Part shown: positions 47,523-56,500 of the stretch, piece after piece | How the letters are laid out: every line of letters begins with the position of its first letter | Position numbering within the stretch: position 1 is the first letter of the stretch | DNA from: AC-56 sp963798705 | GTDB taxonomy: Bacteria > Actinomycetota > Thermoleophilia > Solirubrobacterales > 70-9 | Direction of reading: 5' to 3' | Length of the DNA: 64,000 bases | Assembly (NCBI GenBank): GCA_963798705.1 | Contig: CAWCTW010000005.1 | Location: 62,001-126,000 of the forward strand | Program-made: the position numbers and the translations under genes | The notes under the pieces: model-generated | Told to the model about the DNA's origin: nothing | Databases searched by the model: none | What the model saw: only the letters and a program-made list of their open reading frames with translations

Positions 47523-49217
47523 GTGTCGAGGGCGACAGGCAAGAGGATGAAGCCAGGCGAGACCAGGTTCATCTTCGTCACCGGTGGCGTCGTCTCGTCG
47601 CTCGGCAAGGGGATCGCCGCCAGCTCCATCGGGCGGCTCCTCGTCAGCCGGGGCTTCCGGGTTCAGCTGCAGAAGTTCGATCCCTACATCAATGTCGACC
47701 CGGGCACCATGAGCCCGTTCCAGCACGGCGAGGTCTTCGTGACCGAGGACGGCGCCGAGACCGACCTCGACCTGGGCCACTACGAGCGCTTCACCGACGA
47801 GAACACCTCCCGGGCCTCGAACGTCACGGCGGGCGCGGTCTACAACTCGGTGATCAAGCGCGAGCGCCGCGGCGACTACCTCGGCGCCACGGTCCAGGTG
47901 ATCCCGCACGTCACCGACGAGATCAAGCAGCGGATCATGATCCTGGCCGAGTCGCAGGCGGTCGATTTCGTGATCACCGAGATCGGCGGCACCGTCGGCG
48001 ACATCGAGTCGTTGCCCTTCCTGGAGGCGATTCGCCAGCTCTACACGGACCTGGGCCCGCGGCGGTGCATGTTCGTCCACCTGACGCTCGTGCCGTACGT
48101 GGGTCACGCGGGAGAGCTCAAGACCAAGCCGACGCAGCATTCGGTCAACGAGCTCCGCCGGATCGGCGTTCAACCCCACGCTCTCGTCTGTCGCTCGGAG
48201 CGGGGCCTCGACCGCGACATCCGTCGCAAGATCGCACTGTTCGGCAGCGTGCCCGAGGAGGCCGTGATCTCGGCCCGCGACGTCGACAACATCTACAAGG
48301 TGCCGCTCGTCCTCCGGGCCGAGGGCATGGACGACCTGGTGCTCGACCACTTCGCGATGGACGCTCCTGCCCCCGACCTCTCCGAGTGGGAGAAGCTCGT
48401 GCGCCGGGCGGACGAGTGCGAGCGAACGGTGCGAATCGCGCTCGTCGGCAAGTACGTGCAGCTAGCCGACGCATACAAGTCGGTGGTCGAGGCGCTCGAC
48501 CACGGCGGCTACCACCACGGGGTCAACGTCGACGTCGAGCTCATGAACTCCGAGGACCTCGACGTGGCCAAGCTCGAGGCCGTCGACGGCATCTTCATCC
48601 CCGGTGGATTCGGCGAGCGGGGCATCGAGGGCAAGATCGAGGCCGCGCGCGTGGCGCGGGAGAACGACATCCCGTACCTGGGCGTCTGCCTGGGGATGCA
48701 GATCGCCGTCGTGGAGTTCGCCCGTCACGTCGCGGGGATGGACGGGGCCAACTCGTCCGAGTTCGACCCCGAGACCCCCTATCCCGTGATCGACCTGCTG
48801 CCCGAGCAGAAGGAGGTCACCGACATGGGCGGCACGATGCGGCTTGGGGCGGACCCGATCAAGCTTCACGAGACGACTTCGGCGCGCGAGACCTACGGCG
48901 AGGCGGTGATCTATCAGCGCCACCGCCACCGCTACGAGGTCAACAACATGCTGCGCCGCCGCCTCGAGGACGAGGGCCTGGTGGCAAGCGGCACCTCACC
49001 CGACGAGCGGCTGGTCGAGGTGGTCGAGCTGCCGAGCCACCCGTTCTTCGTAGCCTCGCAGTTCCACCCCGAGTTCAAGTCGCGGCCCACCCGTCCGGAG
49101 CCGCTCTTCCGCGAGTTCGTGGGTGCTGCTGCGCGGCGCGCCGCGGAGCGCCGGCCGGTCGAGTCCGCCGAGCCGGCCGAGCCCGCGCACGACATCCAGG
49201 TTCGCCGCGGCGCCTGA
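47523..49217 (+). CDS. pyrG: CTP synthase
   Basis: The 564-residue enzyme makes CTP from UTP, ATP and glutamine. The N-terminal synthetase domain has FVTGGVVSSLGKGIAASSIG and KFDPYINVDPGTMSPFQHGE. The C-terminal glutaminase has the nucleophile Cys in GVCLGMQIAVVEFAR and the His/Glu in QFHPEFKS. GTG 47523 directly follows the previous stop; ATG 47547 (MKPGETRFIFVTGG) is an alternative start that matches the family N-terminus well. Confidence 0.96.
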   Translation: MSRATGKRMKPGETRFIFVTGGVVSSLGKGIAASSIGRLLVSRGFRVQLQKFDPYINVDPGTMSPFQHGEVFVTEDGAETDLDLGHYERFTDENTSRASNVTAGAVYNSVIKRERRGDYLGATVQVIPHVTDEIKQRIMILAESQAVDFVITEIGGTVGDIESLPFLEAIRQLYTDLGPRRCMFVHLTLVPYVGHAGELKTKPTQHSVNELRRIGVQPHALVCRSERGLDRDIRRKIALFGSVPEEAVISARDVDNIYKVPLVLRAEGMDDLVLDHFAMDAPAPDLSEWEKLVRRADECERTVRIALVGKYVQLADAYKSVVEALDHGGYHHGVNVDVELMNSEDLDVAKLEAVDGIFIPGGFGERGIEGKIEAARVARENDIPYLGVCLGMQIAVVEFARHVAGMDGANSSEFDPETPYPVIDLLPEQKEVTDMGGTMRLGADPIKLHETTSARETYGEAVIYQRHRHRYEVNNMLRRRLEDEGLVASGTSPDERLVEVVELPSHPFFVASQFHPEFKSRPTRPEPLFREFVGAAARRAAERRPVESAEPAEPAHDIQVRRGA

Positions 49218-49224
49218 CCGGCTT

Positions 49225-50181
49225 CTAGGGTGAGCCGGCGGCTGCGCCGTTGGATTTCATCGGCGCATCCCTCATCGAGCTGCCGTGGCCCATCGCCGCG
49301 CCGCTCATGGATTCGTCGTGGCCCATCGACGCGCCGCCCATCGAGTCGTCGTCCATGCCCATGGCGTCCATCGCCCGCATCGCCTGTGGGGAGTCCGGGA
49401 GGGTGAGGCCCGGGACGTCGGCCGGCGTGATCGCGACCGCCAGCCCCAGCACGAGCAGGAGGAGCGCGATGCCGCGGTTCGCAATCGCGCGCCAGGGCAG
49501 CAGCTTCTCGGCGGCGATGAGGACGGCGATGAACGCCATCCAGCCAAGGCTCATGACGCCGAGAGCGAACAGGGCCGCCATCAGCGCCCAGCAACAGCCG
49601 ACGCACCAGCCGCCGTGGATCAGCCCTACCCGCAAGGCACCGACGCGACCGGGGCGCCAGTGCTGCATCAGGAACATGAACGGGGTACGGCAGTGCCTCA
49701 GGCATACGTCCTTCAGTGGCGTGAGCTGGTAGACCGCGGCCATGACGATGACGCCGCCGGCGAGATACGGGCCGGCGTTGTTCCACGAGAACGCATCACC
49801 CGTGACCGTGCTTCCAAGCTGGAAGATCCCGTAGCCCACGAGTCCGGCGAGCGCCCACGTGACGAGGTAGCCGGCGACGAACAGCGTGGTCGCTCCCACC
49901 GGCGCCGGCTGTCCTCGAGCCTGCCGCCCCTCCTGGATCCTCACGTGCATCACGACCATCGGTGCGATGGACGGAAACATCATCGCGGCCATCATCACGA
50001 CCCAGACGCCCAGGAAGAAACCCAGCGCCCCCGGATCGGTGCCTGGCCCGGCATCCATTCCGCTCATCTGGTCGTCCGTCACCGCCCAGGCGAGGGCGGC
50101 CAGCGCGAGCAACAGCCCGATGAGCCCGAGCTGGATCAGCCCTGGCAGCGGGGGCGCTCTCCGAATCGACGCCGATTCCAT
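49225..50181 (-). CDS. DUF2182 membrane protein with a Met/His-rich tail
   Basis: The 318-residue protein has about 7-8 membrane segments. The DUF2182 core includes WVVMMAAMMFPSIAPMVVMH and the paired GLIHGGWCVGCCWALMAALF. The last 45 residues are a degenerate repeat of Met, Asp, Gly, Ser and His (MDAMGMDDDSMGG, ASMGHDESMSG, AAMGHGSSM), which looks like a copper- or metal-binding tail. The function of DUF2182 is unknown; it is often found beside DUF1326 proteins, as here. It lies 18 bp after a DUF1326 gene on the same strand. Confidence 0.82.
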   Translation of the reverse strand: MESASIRRAPPLPGLIQLGLIGLLLALAALAWAVTDDQMSGMDAGPGTDPGALGFFLGVWVVMMAAMMFPSIAPMVVMHVRIQEGRQARGQPAPVGATTLFVAGYLVTWALAGLVGYGIFQLGSTVTGDAFSWNNAGPYLAGGVIVMAAVYQLTPLKDVCLRHCRTPFMFLMQHWRPGRVGALRVGLIHGGWCVGCCWALMAALFALGVMSLGWMAFIAVLIAAEKLLPWRAIANRGIALLLLVLGLAVAITPADVPGLTLPDSPQAMRAMDAMGMDDDSMGGASMGHDESMSGAAMGHGSSMRDAPMKSNGAAAGSP

Positions 50182-50199
50182 GCGGTGCGTTGCGAGCCT

Positions 50200-50817
50200 T
50201 TAGGCTCGTCCCGCTGGAGCCTCCTCGGGCTGCTCGCTCGAGAACTCGAACTCGGCCGCCTCGGCGTAGTTGGGATCGAAACCGAGACCGAACCGATCGG
50301 ACCTGCCTGATCCGCTGCCGATCTTGTACTCGGGGGCGAAGCCGAACATCGCGCCCTTCACCGTCGTCGGGCTTCCGTCGGGGCCCGTACGGGGCTCGAA
50401 CGTCGCCTCGCTCGAGCTTCCGATCGATGCCGAAGGCGTGTCCCCGTCCGAGTAGCTGACCGAATCACGCTCCGTGCCGAGGAATTCGCCGAAGAGTGGG
50501 GCCATGTCGGCGAACGGGCCGCCGACTTCCCCCTTGAAGATGCGCTCGAGCGCGCTCGCCTGCTCGTCCGAGGCACCCTCGTCGATCACGAGCCCGACCT
50601 TCCAGTTCCCCGCGGTCAGGTTCGACGGAAAGAGATTGTAGAGCGCCACGTTGACGCCCGAGACATCGGTGTCGTCGAGGCTGCCCTCCTTGACGCTGAA
50701 CACCAGAAAGCCTCTGCACTGCCCGTCCTCGCTGGTCGGAGGGCCGTCGACCGGGCAGGGACAAATCAAGTTGCACGAGCAAGTCGCCAGGTAGGAGCCC
50801 GAAATCCGAAAAGCCAT
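50200..50817 (-). CDS. DUF1326 family protein
   Basis: The 205-residue protein has the N-terminal Cys cluster of DUF1326, SYLATCSCNLICPCPVDG (Cys at about 13, 15, 20 and 22) and a fifth Cys in GQCRGFLVF, followed by a beta-rich domain (WKVGLVIDEGASDEQASALE, then the FGEFLGTER helix). The Cys pattern suggests metal or redox chemistry. It is the middle gene of a DUF1326-DUF1326-DUF2182 set on the minus strand. A good AAAGGAGCG precedes the ATG. Confidence 0.82.
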   Translation of the reverse strand: MAFRISGSYLATCSCNLICPCPVDGPPTSEDGQCRGFLVFSVKEGSLDDTDVSGVNVALYNLFPSNLTAGNWKVGLVIDEGASDEQASALERIFKGEVGGPFADMAPLFGEFLGTERDSVSYSDGDTPSASIGSSSEATFEPRTGPDGSPTTVKGAMFGFAPEYKIGSGSGRSDRFGLGFDPNYAEAAEFEFSSEQPEEAPAGRA

Positions 50818-50995
50818 ACTCGCTCCTTTCCGCGTCCGCGGGCCCTTCGGCTACGGGCGCCATGTGTCCTCGTGAAGCAAACCCTAGCCCGCCCCGCTGA
50901 CCCGGTCAAGGGTTCGTTCCCTGGCACGCTTTCCGGCCAGCAGCCCGAGGTTCGAGACGTCCAGCGCAGCGCCGATCGTCGACCGAGAAGGTCGG

Positions 50996-51579
50996 CTACA
51001 GCTCGTCTGGTCCGGACCAGTCGAAGGGGAAGTGCGTGCTGGTTCGGCCGGGCCAGCTCCACTTGAATCCGAAGGCCTCCACCTCGTCCTCATCCGCGGT
51101 GGCCCGGGTCGCGACCTGCCCCGGGCCGACCTCCGCGCCGGGGGCGTTGTGGACCTCGACGCGAGCTCCCTCGGGGCTCGTGGGCCCGCTCAAGGCCGTC
51201 GCGCTGCCTCTGGCCTTCCCCGGGACCTCCACGCGCCAGCTGCCCAGATCGCCGGCGATCTCAAACTCGATCGGCGCGTACTCGATCCCCCGTATCTCGT
51301 CGATCAGGTCGGCGAAGCCGGCCGGCCAACCACCAGCCTGTCCCCCGAAGATCGTCTGGAGCGCCTCGCGCTGGCGCTCGTCGGCACGCTCGTCGATGAA
51401 GAACCCCATCGCCGGCTTGGCCTCCCCCGCCCAGATGTTTCCCGCGAAGGACCCGACCGCAACGACATTCAGGGCGTCGAGCCCAACATCGCCGTATTTC
51501 CCCTCACGCACGTGCCAGGCGAGGATCGGCATACGTCGAACCAATCGCCCGTCAGTCGCCAGTCAGGGACTTCGGCCAT
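50996..51579 (-). pseudogene. Second DUF1326 gene with its Cys-cluster segment deleted
   Basis: ATG 51579, with a GAGGGGGC ribosome-binding site, starts MAEVPDWRLTGDWFDVCRSS, the standard DUF1326 opening. At about 51535-51542 the sequence jumps out of frame to ILAWHVREGKYGDVGLDALN, and the rest of the domain follows to 50996. In relatives a segment of about 20 residues with the CPC and downstream Cys lies between these parts. It is missing here, and the junction is out of frame. The product as read is broken. Confidence 0.7.
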
Positions 51580-51666
51580 CGCTGCCCCCTCTCGATTGGA
51601 GTCGGCGCCGATGCTCTCACGCTCCGCGAGCGGAATCGAGACGGGCGAAGCGCATAGCCTGTCGAC

Positions 51667-52779
51667 GTGGCTGACGGCCGGATGCTCGAACGTTTCGCGA
51701 GGCTGTGCGAGTTGGCGAGCCCGACGGGCTCGGAGCGGGCAATCGCCGATGCCGTACTCGGCGAGCTCCGGGAGCTCGGGGTCGCAGCCGAGGAGGACGA
51801 CGCCGCGCACGCCGCACAGGCCGGAGCCGGCAACGTGATCGCCCGCCTGTCCGGCGAGCGCGACGCCTGGGTGCTGTTCGCAGCCCACCTGGACACCGTT
51901 CCTCACGACGGGCCGATCGAGGTGGTCTCCGACCAGGGAGTGTTTCGGTCGCGCGGCGAGACGATTCTGGGCGCCGACAACAAGGCCGCGGTCGCCGTCC
52001 TGATCGAGCTCGCCGCACGCCACGCCGCCGCGAGGCCGCCGATCGGCCTGGAGCTCGTGTTCACCGTCGCCGAGGAGGACGGATTGAGGGGGGCGAAGGA
52101 GCTCGACCTGGGGAGCATCCGCTCGCCGTTTGGGTTCGTCCTCGATCACGCCAGCCCGATCGGCGATGTGATCACTGCGGCGCCCACCTACGAGCGCCTG
52201 ACCGCCGAGTTCGAGGGCACCGAGGCGCACGCCGGAATCCGCCCCGAGGACGGGCGCAACGCGATCCGCGCCGCCTCCGTGGCCATCGCCCGAATGGAGC
52301 TCGGGCGCCTCGACGACGAGACCACCGCAAACGTCGGCGTGATCGATGGCGGCACCGCCCCGAACGTGGTGGCCGGGCACTGCCGCGTCGAGGGGGAGGC
52401 GCGAAGCCTGGACGACGAGCGGGCGAGCAGGGCGATCGGTGCGATGGTGGACGCCTGCACGTGGGCGGCGAGCGAGCACGGCTGCGACGTCGACGTCGAG
52501 GTGACGGAGATGTTTCGCGCCTACCGGCTGCCCGCCAGGGCGCAGTCGCTTGCGATCGCCCGGACCGCGCTGGAGCGGCGCGGCGTGGAGCCGCGGGACG
52601 TGGCCACCGGCGGCGGCAGCGACGCCAACGCCCTCAACGCTGCCGGCTTCGAGGCGGTTCTGCTGGCCAACGGCACCGAGGCCAACCATACGCCGGACGA
52701 GAGCGTGTCGGGGGAGCGAATCGTCCAGATGCTCGGGGTCTGCGAGGCAATCGTCGAGGAGGCCGCCGCGCGATGTTGA
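51667..52779 (+). CDS. M20-family metallopeptidase (peptidase T-like)
   Basis: The 370-residue protein has the M20 metal-site residues: His/Asp in LFAAHLDTVP, Asp in ILGADNKAAVAV, the Glu pair in FTVAEEDGLRG, Asp in FVLDHASP and the last His in ANHTPDESVS. A dimerisation lid domain lies at about 180-290. It should cleave di- or tripeptides or N-acyl amino acids in the cytosol. The start GTG 51667 is the first in the frame with family homology. It overlaps the DUF3866 gene by 7 nt. Confidence 0.88.
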   Translation: MADGRMLERFARLCELASPTGSERAIADAVLGELRELGVAAEEDDAAHAAQAGAGNVIARLSGERDAWVLFAAHLDTVPHDGPIEVVSDQGVFRSRGETILGADNKAAVAVLIELAARHAAARPPIGLELVFTVAEEDGLRGAKELDLGSIRSPFGFVLDHASPIGDVITAAPTYERLTAEFEGTEAHAGIRPEDGRNAIRAASVAIARMELGRLDDETTANVGVIDGGTAPNVVAGHCRVEGEARSLDDERASRAIGAMVDACTWAASEHGCDVDVEVTEMFRAYRLPARAQSLAIARTALERRGVEPRDVATGGGSDANALNAAGFEAVLLANGTEANHTPDESVSGERIVQMLGVCEAIVEEAAARC

Positions 52780-53885
52780 AGCTGCGCCGCGGCTTCGTCG
52801 TGGGCACCGATCCGCTCACGGTGGCGGTCGGCGACGATCGTCGGCCGGCCTGGGCCGACACCGGGCTCGTGGGCGAGATGGCCGACGGTGACGAGGTGGT
52901 CGTCAACACAGAGGCCGCCGACCTCGGCCTCGGCTCGGGCGGCTTCGACGTCGTGCACGTCAACCTCACCCGGGGCCTCGAGGGCGCCGGCCCGGCCGGC
53001 GGGGGCCACGTGATGAAGCTCAACTACACGTCGTTGCAGCATTCGATTGATCCGGTCGAGGGCCTCGGGGCGGACGAGCGGCGGGTCGAGGAGCCCGGGG
53101 TGAGCTCGCCGGCAACCCCGTCGCCGCCCGTGCTCGTGCTGCCGCTGCATGGGCACCTGGCACCGAGCGCCTGGGCCGCGGCCCAGGTGCGCCCGGGCCT
53201 GCGAGTCGGTTACATTCAGACGGCGGGCGGGGCGCTCCCGGGCTCGCTCTCCCGCGACGTGGCCCGGCTTCGCGATGAGGGCCTTCTGTGCGGGCACCTG
53301 ACGGCAGGCGCCGCATTCGGCGGCGAGCATGAGGGGATCACCACGCTGGGCGGCCTCGACGCGGCGGCGGGGCGACTCGGCTGGGACGCTGTCCTGTGCG
53401 GGCCGGGTCCCGGGATCCTCGGCTCGGCGACGCTCTACGGCCACGGGGGGATGGCGGCGCTCGAGAGCGCCCACGCCGCGCTGGCGCTCGGTCTTCCGGC
53501 TCTGCTCTCCCCGCGCCTCTCCTCCTCGGATCCGCGGCCTCGCCACCGGGGGCTCAGCCATCACACCGAGGGCGTGCTGCGGCTCGTGCTCGGCTCGGTG
53601 CGCGTCCCGGTGCCCGAGATCGAGCTGGCGGGCTGGCCCACCGGGGGGGAGGCCGGCGCCGCCGACATGCCCAGCGTTCTCGATGCGCTGCACCGAGTTT
53701 GCGACGACCGCCACGACGTCGAGGTCGAGCCGGTCGACCTGGACGCCTACGAGACGAGCGCCCTGCCGGCACAGACGATGGGGCGTACCCTGGCCGAGGA
53801 CCCGCTGTTCTTCGCGGCGCCGCTGGCCGCGGGGCGGGTTCTGGCGAGGACGGCGGGCGATGCGGGCGTGAGGTCCAGGGCATAG
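52773..53885 (+). CDS. DUF3866 family protein
   Basis: The 370-residue soluble protein carries DUF3866-type segments: RGFVVGTDPLTVAV, GGHVMKLNYTSLQHSIDPVE, PLHGHLAPSAWAAAQVRPGL, TAGAAFGGEHEGITTLGGLD and LSPRLSSSDPRPRHRGLSHH. The His-rich block suggests a metal or catalytic site, but the function is unknown. The family is largely actinobacterial and usually lies beside the Nudix and xerD genes, as here. Confidence 0.83.
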   Translation: MLKLRRGFVVGTDPLTVAVGDDRRPAWADTGLVGEMADGDEVVVNTEAADLGLGSGGFDVVHVNLTRGLEGAGPAGGGHVMKLNYTSLQHSIDPVEGLGADERRVEEPGVSSPATPSPPVLVLPLHGHLAPSAWAAAQVRPGLRVGYIQTAGGALPGSLSRDVARLRDEGLLCGHLTAGAAFGGEHEGITTLGGLDAAAGRLGWDAVLCGPGPGILGSATLYGHGGMAALESAHAALALGLPALLSPRLSSSDPRPRHRGLSHHTEGVLRLVLGSVRVPVPEIELAGWPTGGEAGAADMPSVLDALHRVCDDRHDVEVEPVDLDAYETSALPAQTMGRTLAEDPLFFAAPLAAGRVLARTAGDAGVRSRA

Positions 53886-53894
53886 GAGGCGAGC

Positions 53895-54416
53895 GTGGAG
53901 CGGATCGATTCGAAGACGGTGTACGAGGGCAAGATCGCCACGGTTCGCGTGGACGAGTTCCGGCATCCCGACGGGTCCACGGCGACGCGCGAGGTCATGG
54001 GCCATCCCGGCGCGGTGGCGATGATCGCGTACGACGACCTCCACGTCTACCTCGTGCGTCAGCCGCGTGAGGCCGTGGGGGACGAGTCGCTGCTGGAGCT
54101 CCCGGCGGGCAAGCTGGACGTGCCGGGTGAGTCGCCGCTCGACTGCGCCAAGCGCGAGCTCGCCGAGGAGGTGGGCAAGGGGGCATCGGAGTGGCGCGAG
54201 CTGAAGCGGTTGTACACGAGCCCCGGGTTCACCGACGAGGAGGTGATCGTGTACCTCGCGACCGACCTCCACGATGCCGGCGCGGAGTCGGACGAGGAGG
54301 AGCGGCTGGAGATCGTCGCCTGGCCGCTCGCCGAGCTGGACCGGGCGATCGACGAATGCCAGGACTCGAAGTCGTTGGTCGGGATGCTGCTGTTCCGGGA
54401 GCTTCGCCGGGCCTGA
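53895..54416 (+). CDS. Nudix hydrolase, ADP-ribose pyrophosphatase type
   Basis: The 173-residue protein has a Nudix box GKLDVPGESPLDCAKRELAE followed by EVG, with the catalytic REL-EE helix. The upstream LPAG and the downstream YTSPGFTDEE match ADP-ribose pyrophosphatases, which clean up ADP-ribose. It lies 9 bp after the DUF3866 gene and 165 bp before xerD. Confidence 0.9.
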   Translation: MERIDSKTVYEGKIATVRVDEFRHPDGSTATREVMGHPGAVAMIAYDDLHVYLVRQPREAVGDESLLELPAGKLDVPGESPLDCAKRELAEEVGKGASEWRELKRLYTSPGFTDEEVIVYLATDLHDAGAESDEEERLEIVAWPLAELDRAIDECQDSKSLVGMLLFRELRRA

Positions 54417-54424
54417 GCGCTGCC

Positions 54425-54474
54425 ATTCCGGTTGCACCGGCAGGGGCGGGCCGTGCCGGAGGCGAAACTGGAAT
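54425..54474. repeat. Two-part hairpin between the Nudix gene and xerD
   Basis: ATTCCGGTT (54425-54433) pairs with AACTGGAAT (54466-54474, one G-T), and inside it CCGGCA (54437-54442) pairs with TGCCGG (54454-54459). The spacer is non-coding. No T-run follows, so it may be a structured RNA leader of xerD rather than a terminator. Confidence 0.5.
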
Positions 54475-54476
54475 CC

Positions 54477-54569
54477 ATGAACGGCACATGCTGCTACCGG
54501 CGCCATACGCCGCCGGCGTGCACAAACCAATCAACGACACATGCTGCTGCCGGCGCCCTTACGGCCCCG
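54477..54569. repeat. Tandem pair of about 40-bp repeats upstream of xerD (period 53)
   Basis: Two copies start at 54477 and 54530. The first 28 bp (AT-AACG-CACATGCTGCT, then CCGGCGCC) match at 25 positions, and both continue into a GC-rich part ending CCGGC. The second copy ends about 12 bp before the xerD ATG. They could bind a protein or fold in RNA. Confidence 0.65.
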
Positions 54570-54580
54570 GCTTGACCCAT

Positions 54581-55540
54581 ATGGCGGTCGCGGTCAAGCA
54601 CGGGGACGACCGGCACGAGGGCGTCGAGGCGCGCTTCGAGGCGCTCGTGCTGGACTTTCTCGCCTATCTGGAGTTCGAGCGCGGGCTCTCGCGAAACACC
54701 CTCGGCGCCTACCGGACCGACCTGCTCCAGTACGGCGCCTTCCTCGCCAGGCGGCGCCGCAGCGCGACCGAGGCCGACCGCGGTGACGTGGCCGACTTCC
54801 TGGCCGACCTGGCGACCGGCAACGGCCAGCCCGCCTGCTCCCCGGCGACGGTCAACCGCAAGACCGCCTGCCTTCGCTCCTTCTATCGCCACCTGCGCCG
54901 CGAGGAGCTGATCGCCGAGGACCCGACCGCGACGCTGCGCCCTCCGGCCAAGAGCCGCAAGCTGCCGCGGGTGCTCACGTACGGCGAGGTGAAGACGCTG
55001 CTAGAGAGCGTGACCGGCAGCAAGCCGATCGCGCTGCGCGACCGGGCGCTGCTGGAGATCATGTACGGCTGCGGGCTGAGGGCGTCGGAGGCGGTCGGCC
55101 TGGACGTGAACGACGTCGACCTGCGGCGATCGTTCGTGCGCCCTCACGGCAAGGGGAACAAGGAGCGGATCGTGCCGCTGGGCCGCGAGGCGGCATCAGC
55201 CGTCACCCGCTATCTGCGGTCCGGCCGGCCTGAGCTCGTGGGCCTGCGTCCGGTATCGCGCCTGTTCGTCAACTTCCGGGGCGGACCGCTGACCAGACAG
55301 GGGCTGTACAAGGTGATCCAGCGCCACGCCGCCGACGTGGGCCTGGCGGGACGCATGAGCCCGCACACGCTGCGCCACTCCTTCGCGACCCACCTGCTCT
55401 CGGGCGGCTGCGACCTGCGTTCGGTGCAGGAGATGCTGGGCCACGCCGACGTCTCGACCACGCAGCTCTACACGCACCTCTCCGGCGAACGGATCAAGGA
55501 GGTCTACTTCGAGGCGCATCCGCGCGCGACCGCCTCGTAG
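54581..55540 (+). CDS. xerD: Tyrosine recombinase XerD (dif-site resolvase)
   Basis: The 319-residue recombinase resolves chromosome dimers at dif with XerC. It has the core-binding domain (DFLAYLEFERGLSRNTLGAY) and the catalytic residues Arg in YGCGLRASEAVGL, H-x-x-R in PHTLRHSFATHLL, His in MLGHADVSTTQ and Tyr in QLYTHLSGERIKEVY. ATG 54581 fits the family length. The chromosomal neighbourhood and the absence of att-like repeats distinguish it from the island integrase. Confidence 0.93.
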   Translation: MAVAVKHGDDRHEGVEARFEALVLDFLAYLEFERGLSRNTLGAYRTDLLQYGAFLARRRRSATEADRGDVADFLADLATGNGQPACSPATVNRKTACLRSFYRHLRREELIAEDPTATLRPPAKSRKLPRVLTYGEVKTLLESVTGSKPIALRDRALLEIMYGCGLRASEAVGLDVNDVDLRRSFVRPHGKGNKERIVPLGREAASAVTRYLRSGRPELVGLRPVSRLFVNFRGGPLTRQGLYKVIQRHAADVGLAGRMSPHTLRHSFATHLLSGGCDLRSVQEMLGHADVSTTQLYTHLSGERIKEVYFEAHPRATAS

Positions 55541-55573
55541 CGCGGACGCGTCCGGCCCTGTGAGAATCCGGGC

Positions 55574-56500
55574 ATGCCGGAGCTGCCCGAGGTCGAGACG
55601 ATCCGCCGCCAGCTGGAGCCCGAGATCACTGGGCGTCGGATCGTGGCGGCCGAGGTCCTCGACCAGCGCTGGACCCGGCCGACCGCTCCCGGGGAGGTCG
55701 AGCGGGCGATCGCGGGCCGCACGATCGAGGCGGTCGAGCGGCGGGGCAAGTACCTGCTGCTGCGGCTCGATGGCGAGCGCACCCTGGCGATGCACCTGCG
55801 GATGACCGGGAACCTGTTGCTGGACCTCGGGGGCGAGCCCGAGCAGGACGACGAGCCTCGGCGGCTGGGCGGCGACCGGCTTTATGAAGGCAATCCGGAG
55901 CTGCGATATCTGCGGGCGGAGCTGCGACTCGACGGGGGCGGGCGGCTGCTGTTCACCGACCCGCGCCGCTTCGGTCACGCGGTCGTGCTGGACGACGACG
56001 AGCTCGACCACTACTTCGCGGCGCGCCTGGGGATCGAGCCCCTCTCCGACTCGCTGACGGCGGAGGAGCTGTGCCGCCTCGCGGCGGGGCGGCGGGTCCC
56101 GCTCAAGTCGTTTCTCCTGAACCAGCTGGGAGTCGCGGGGATCGGCAACATCTACGCGGATGAGGCGCTGCACCGAGCCGAGCTGCATCCCCTGTCTCCG
56201 GCTGGGTCGATGAAGCCGGAGGACTGCGAGCGACTGCGGCTTGGGATCGTCGAGGCGCTCGAGGCCGGCCTGGCAAGCGGCGGCGCCTCGATCGACGACT
56301 ACCGCGACTCGCGGGGGGAGGAGGGAGCGATGCAGGACGAGTTTTTGGTTCACACGCGGGAGGGCAAGCCCTGTCCTCGCTGCGGCGCGGAGATCGCGCG
56401 GATCGTCGTCGGCGGGCGCTCCACGTACTTCTGCCCGTCGTGTCAGCGCCGCCTCCGGGCCAGACCTCGGCGTCGGGCTCGCAGGAGGGTAAGGGCGTGA
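55574..56500 (+). CDS. mutM: Formamidopyrimidine-DNA glycosylase
   Basis: The 308-residue enzyme removes oxidised purines such as 8-oxoguanine. The catalytic Pro-Glu is at the N-terminus (MPELPEVETIRRQL), the H2TH motif is LNQLGVAGIGNIYADEAL, and the zinc finger is PCPRCGAEIARI ... YFCPSCQRRL. A basic tail (RARPRRRARRRVRA) follows and is longer than usual. The stop overlaps the next gene (GTGA). Confidence 0.95.
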   Translation: MPELPEVETIRRQLEPEITGRRIVAAEVLDQRWTRPTAPGEVERAIAGRTIEAVERRGKYLLLRLDGERTLAMHLRMTGNLLLDLGGEPEQDDEPRRLGGDRLYEGNPELRYLRAELRLDGGGRLLFTDPRRFGHAVVLDDDELDHYFAARLGIEPLSDSLTAEELCRLAAGRRVPLKSFLLNQLGVAGIGNIYADEALHRAELHPLSPAGSMKPEDCERLRLGIVEALEAGLASGGASIDDYRDSRGEEGAMQDEFLVHTREGKPCPRCGAEIARIVVGGRSTYFCPSCQRRLRARPRRRARRRVRA

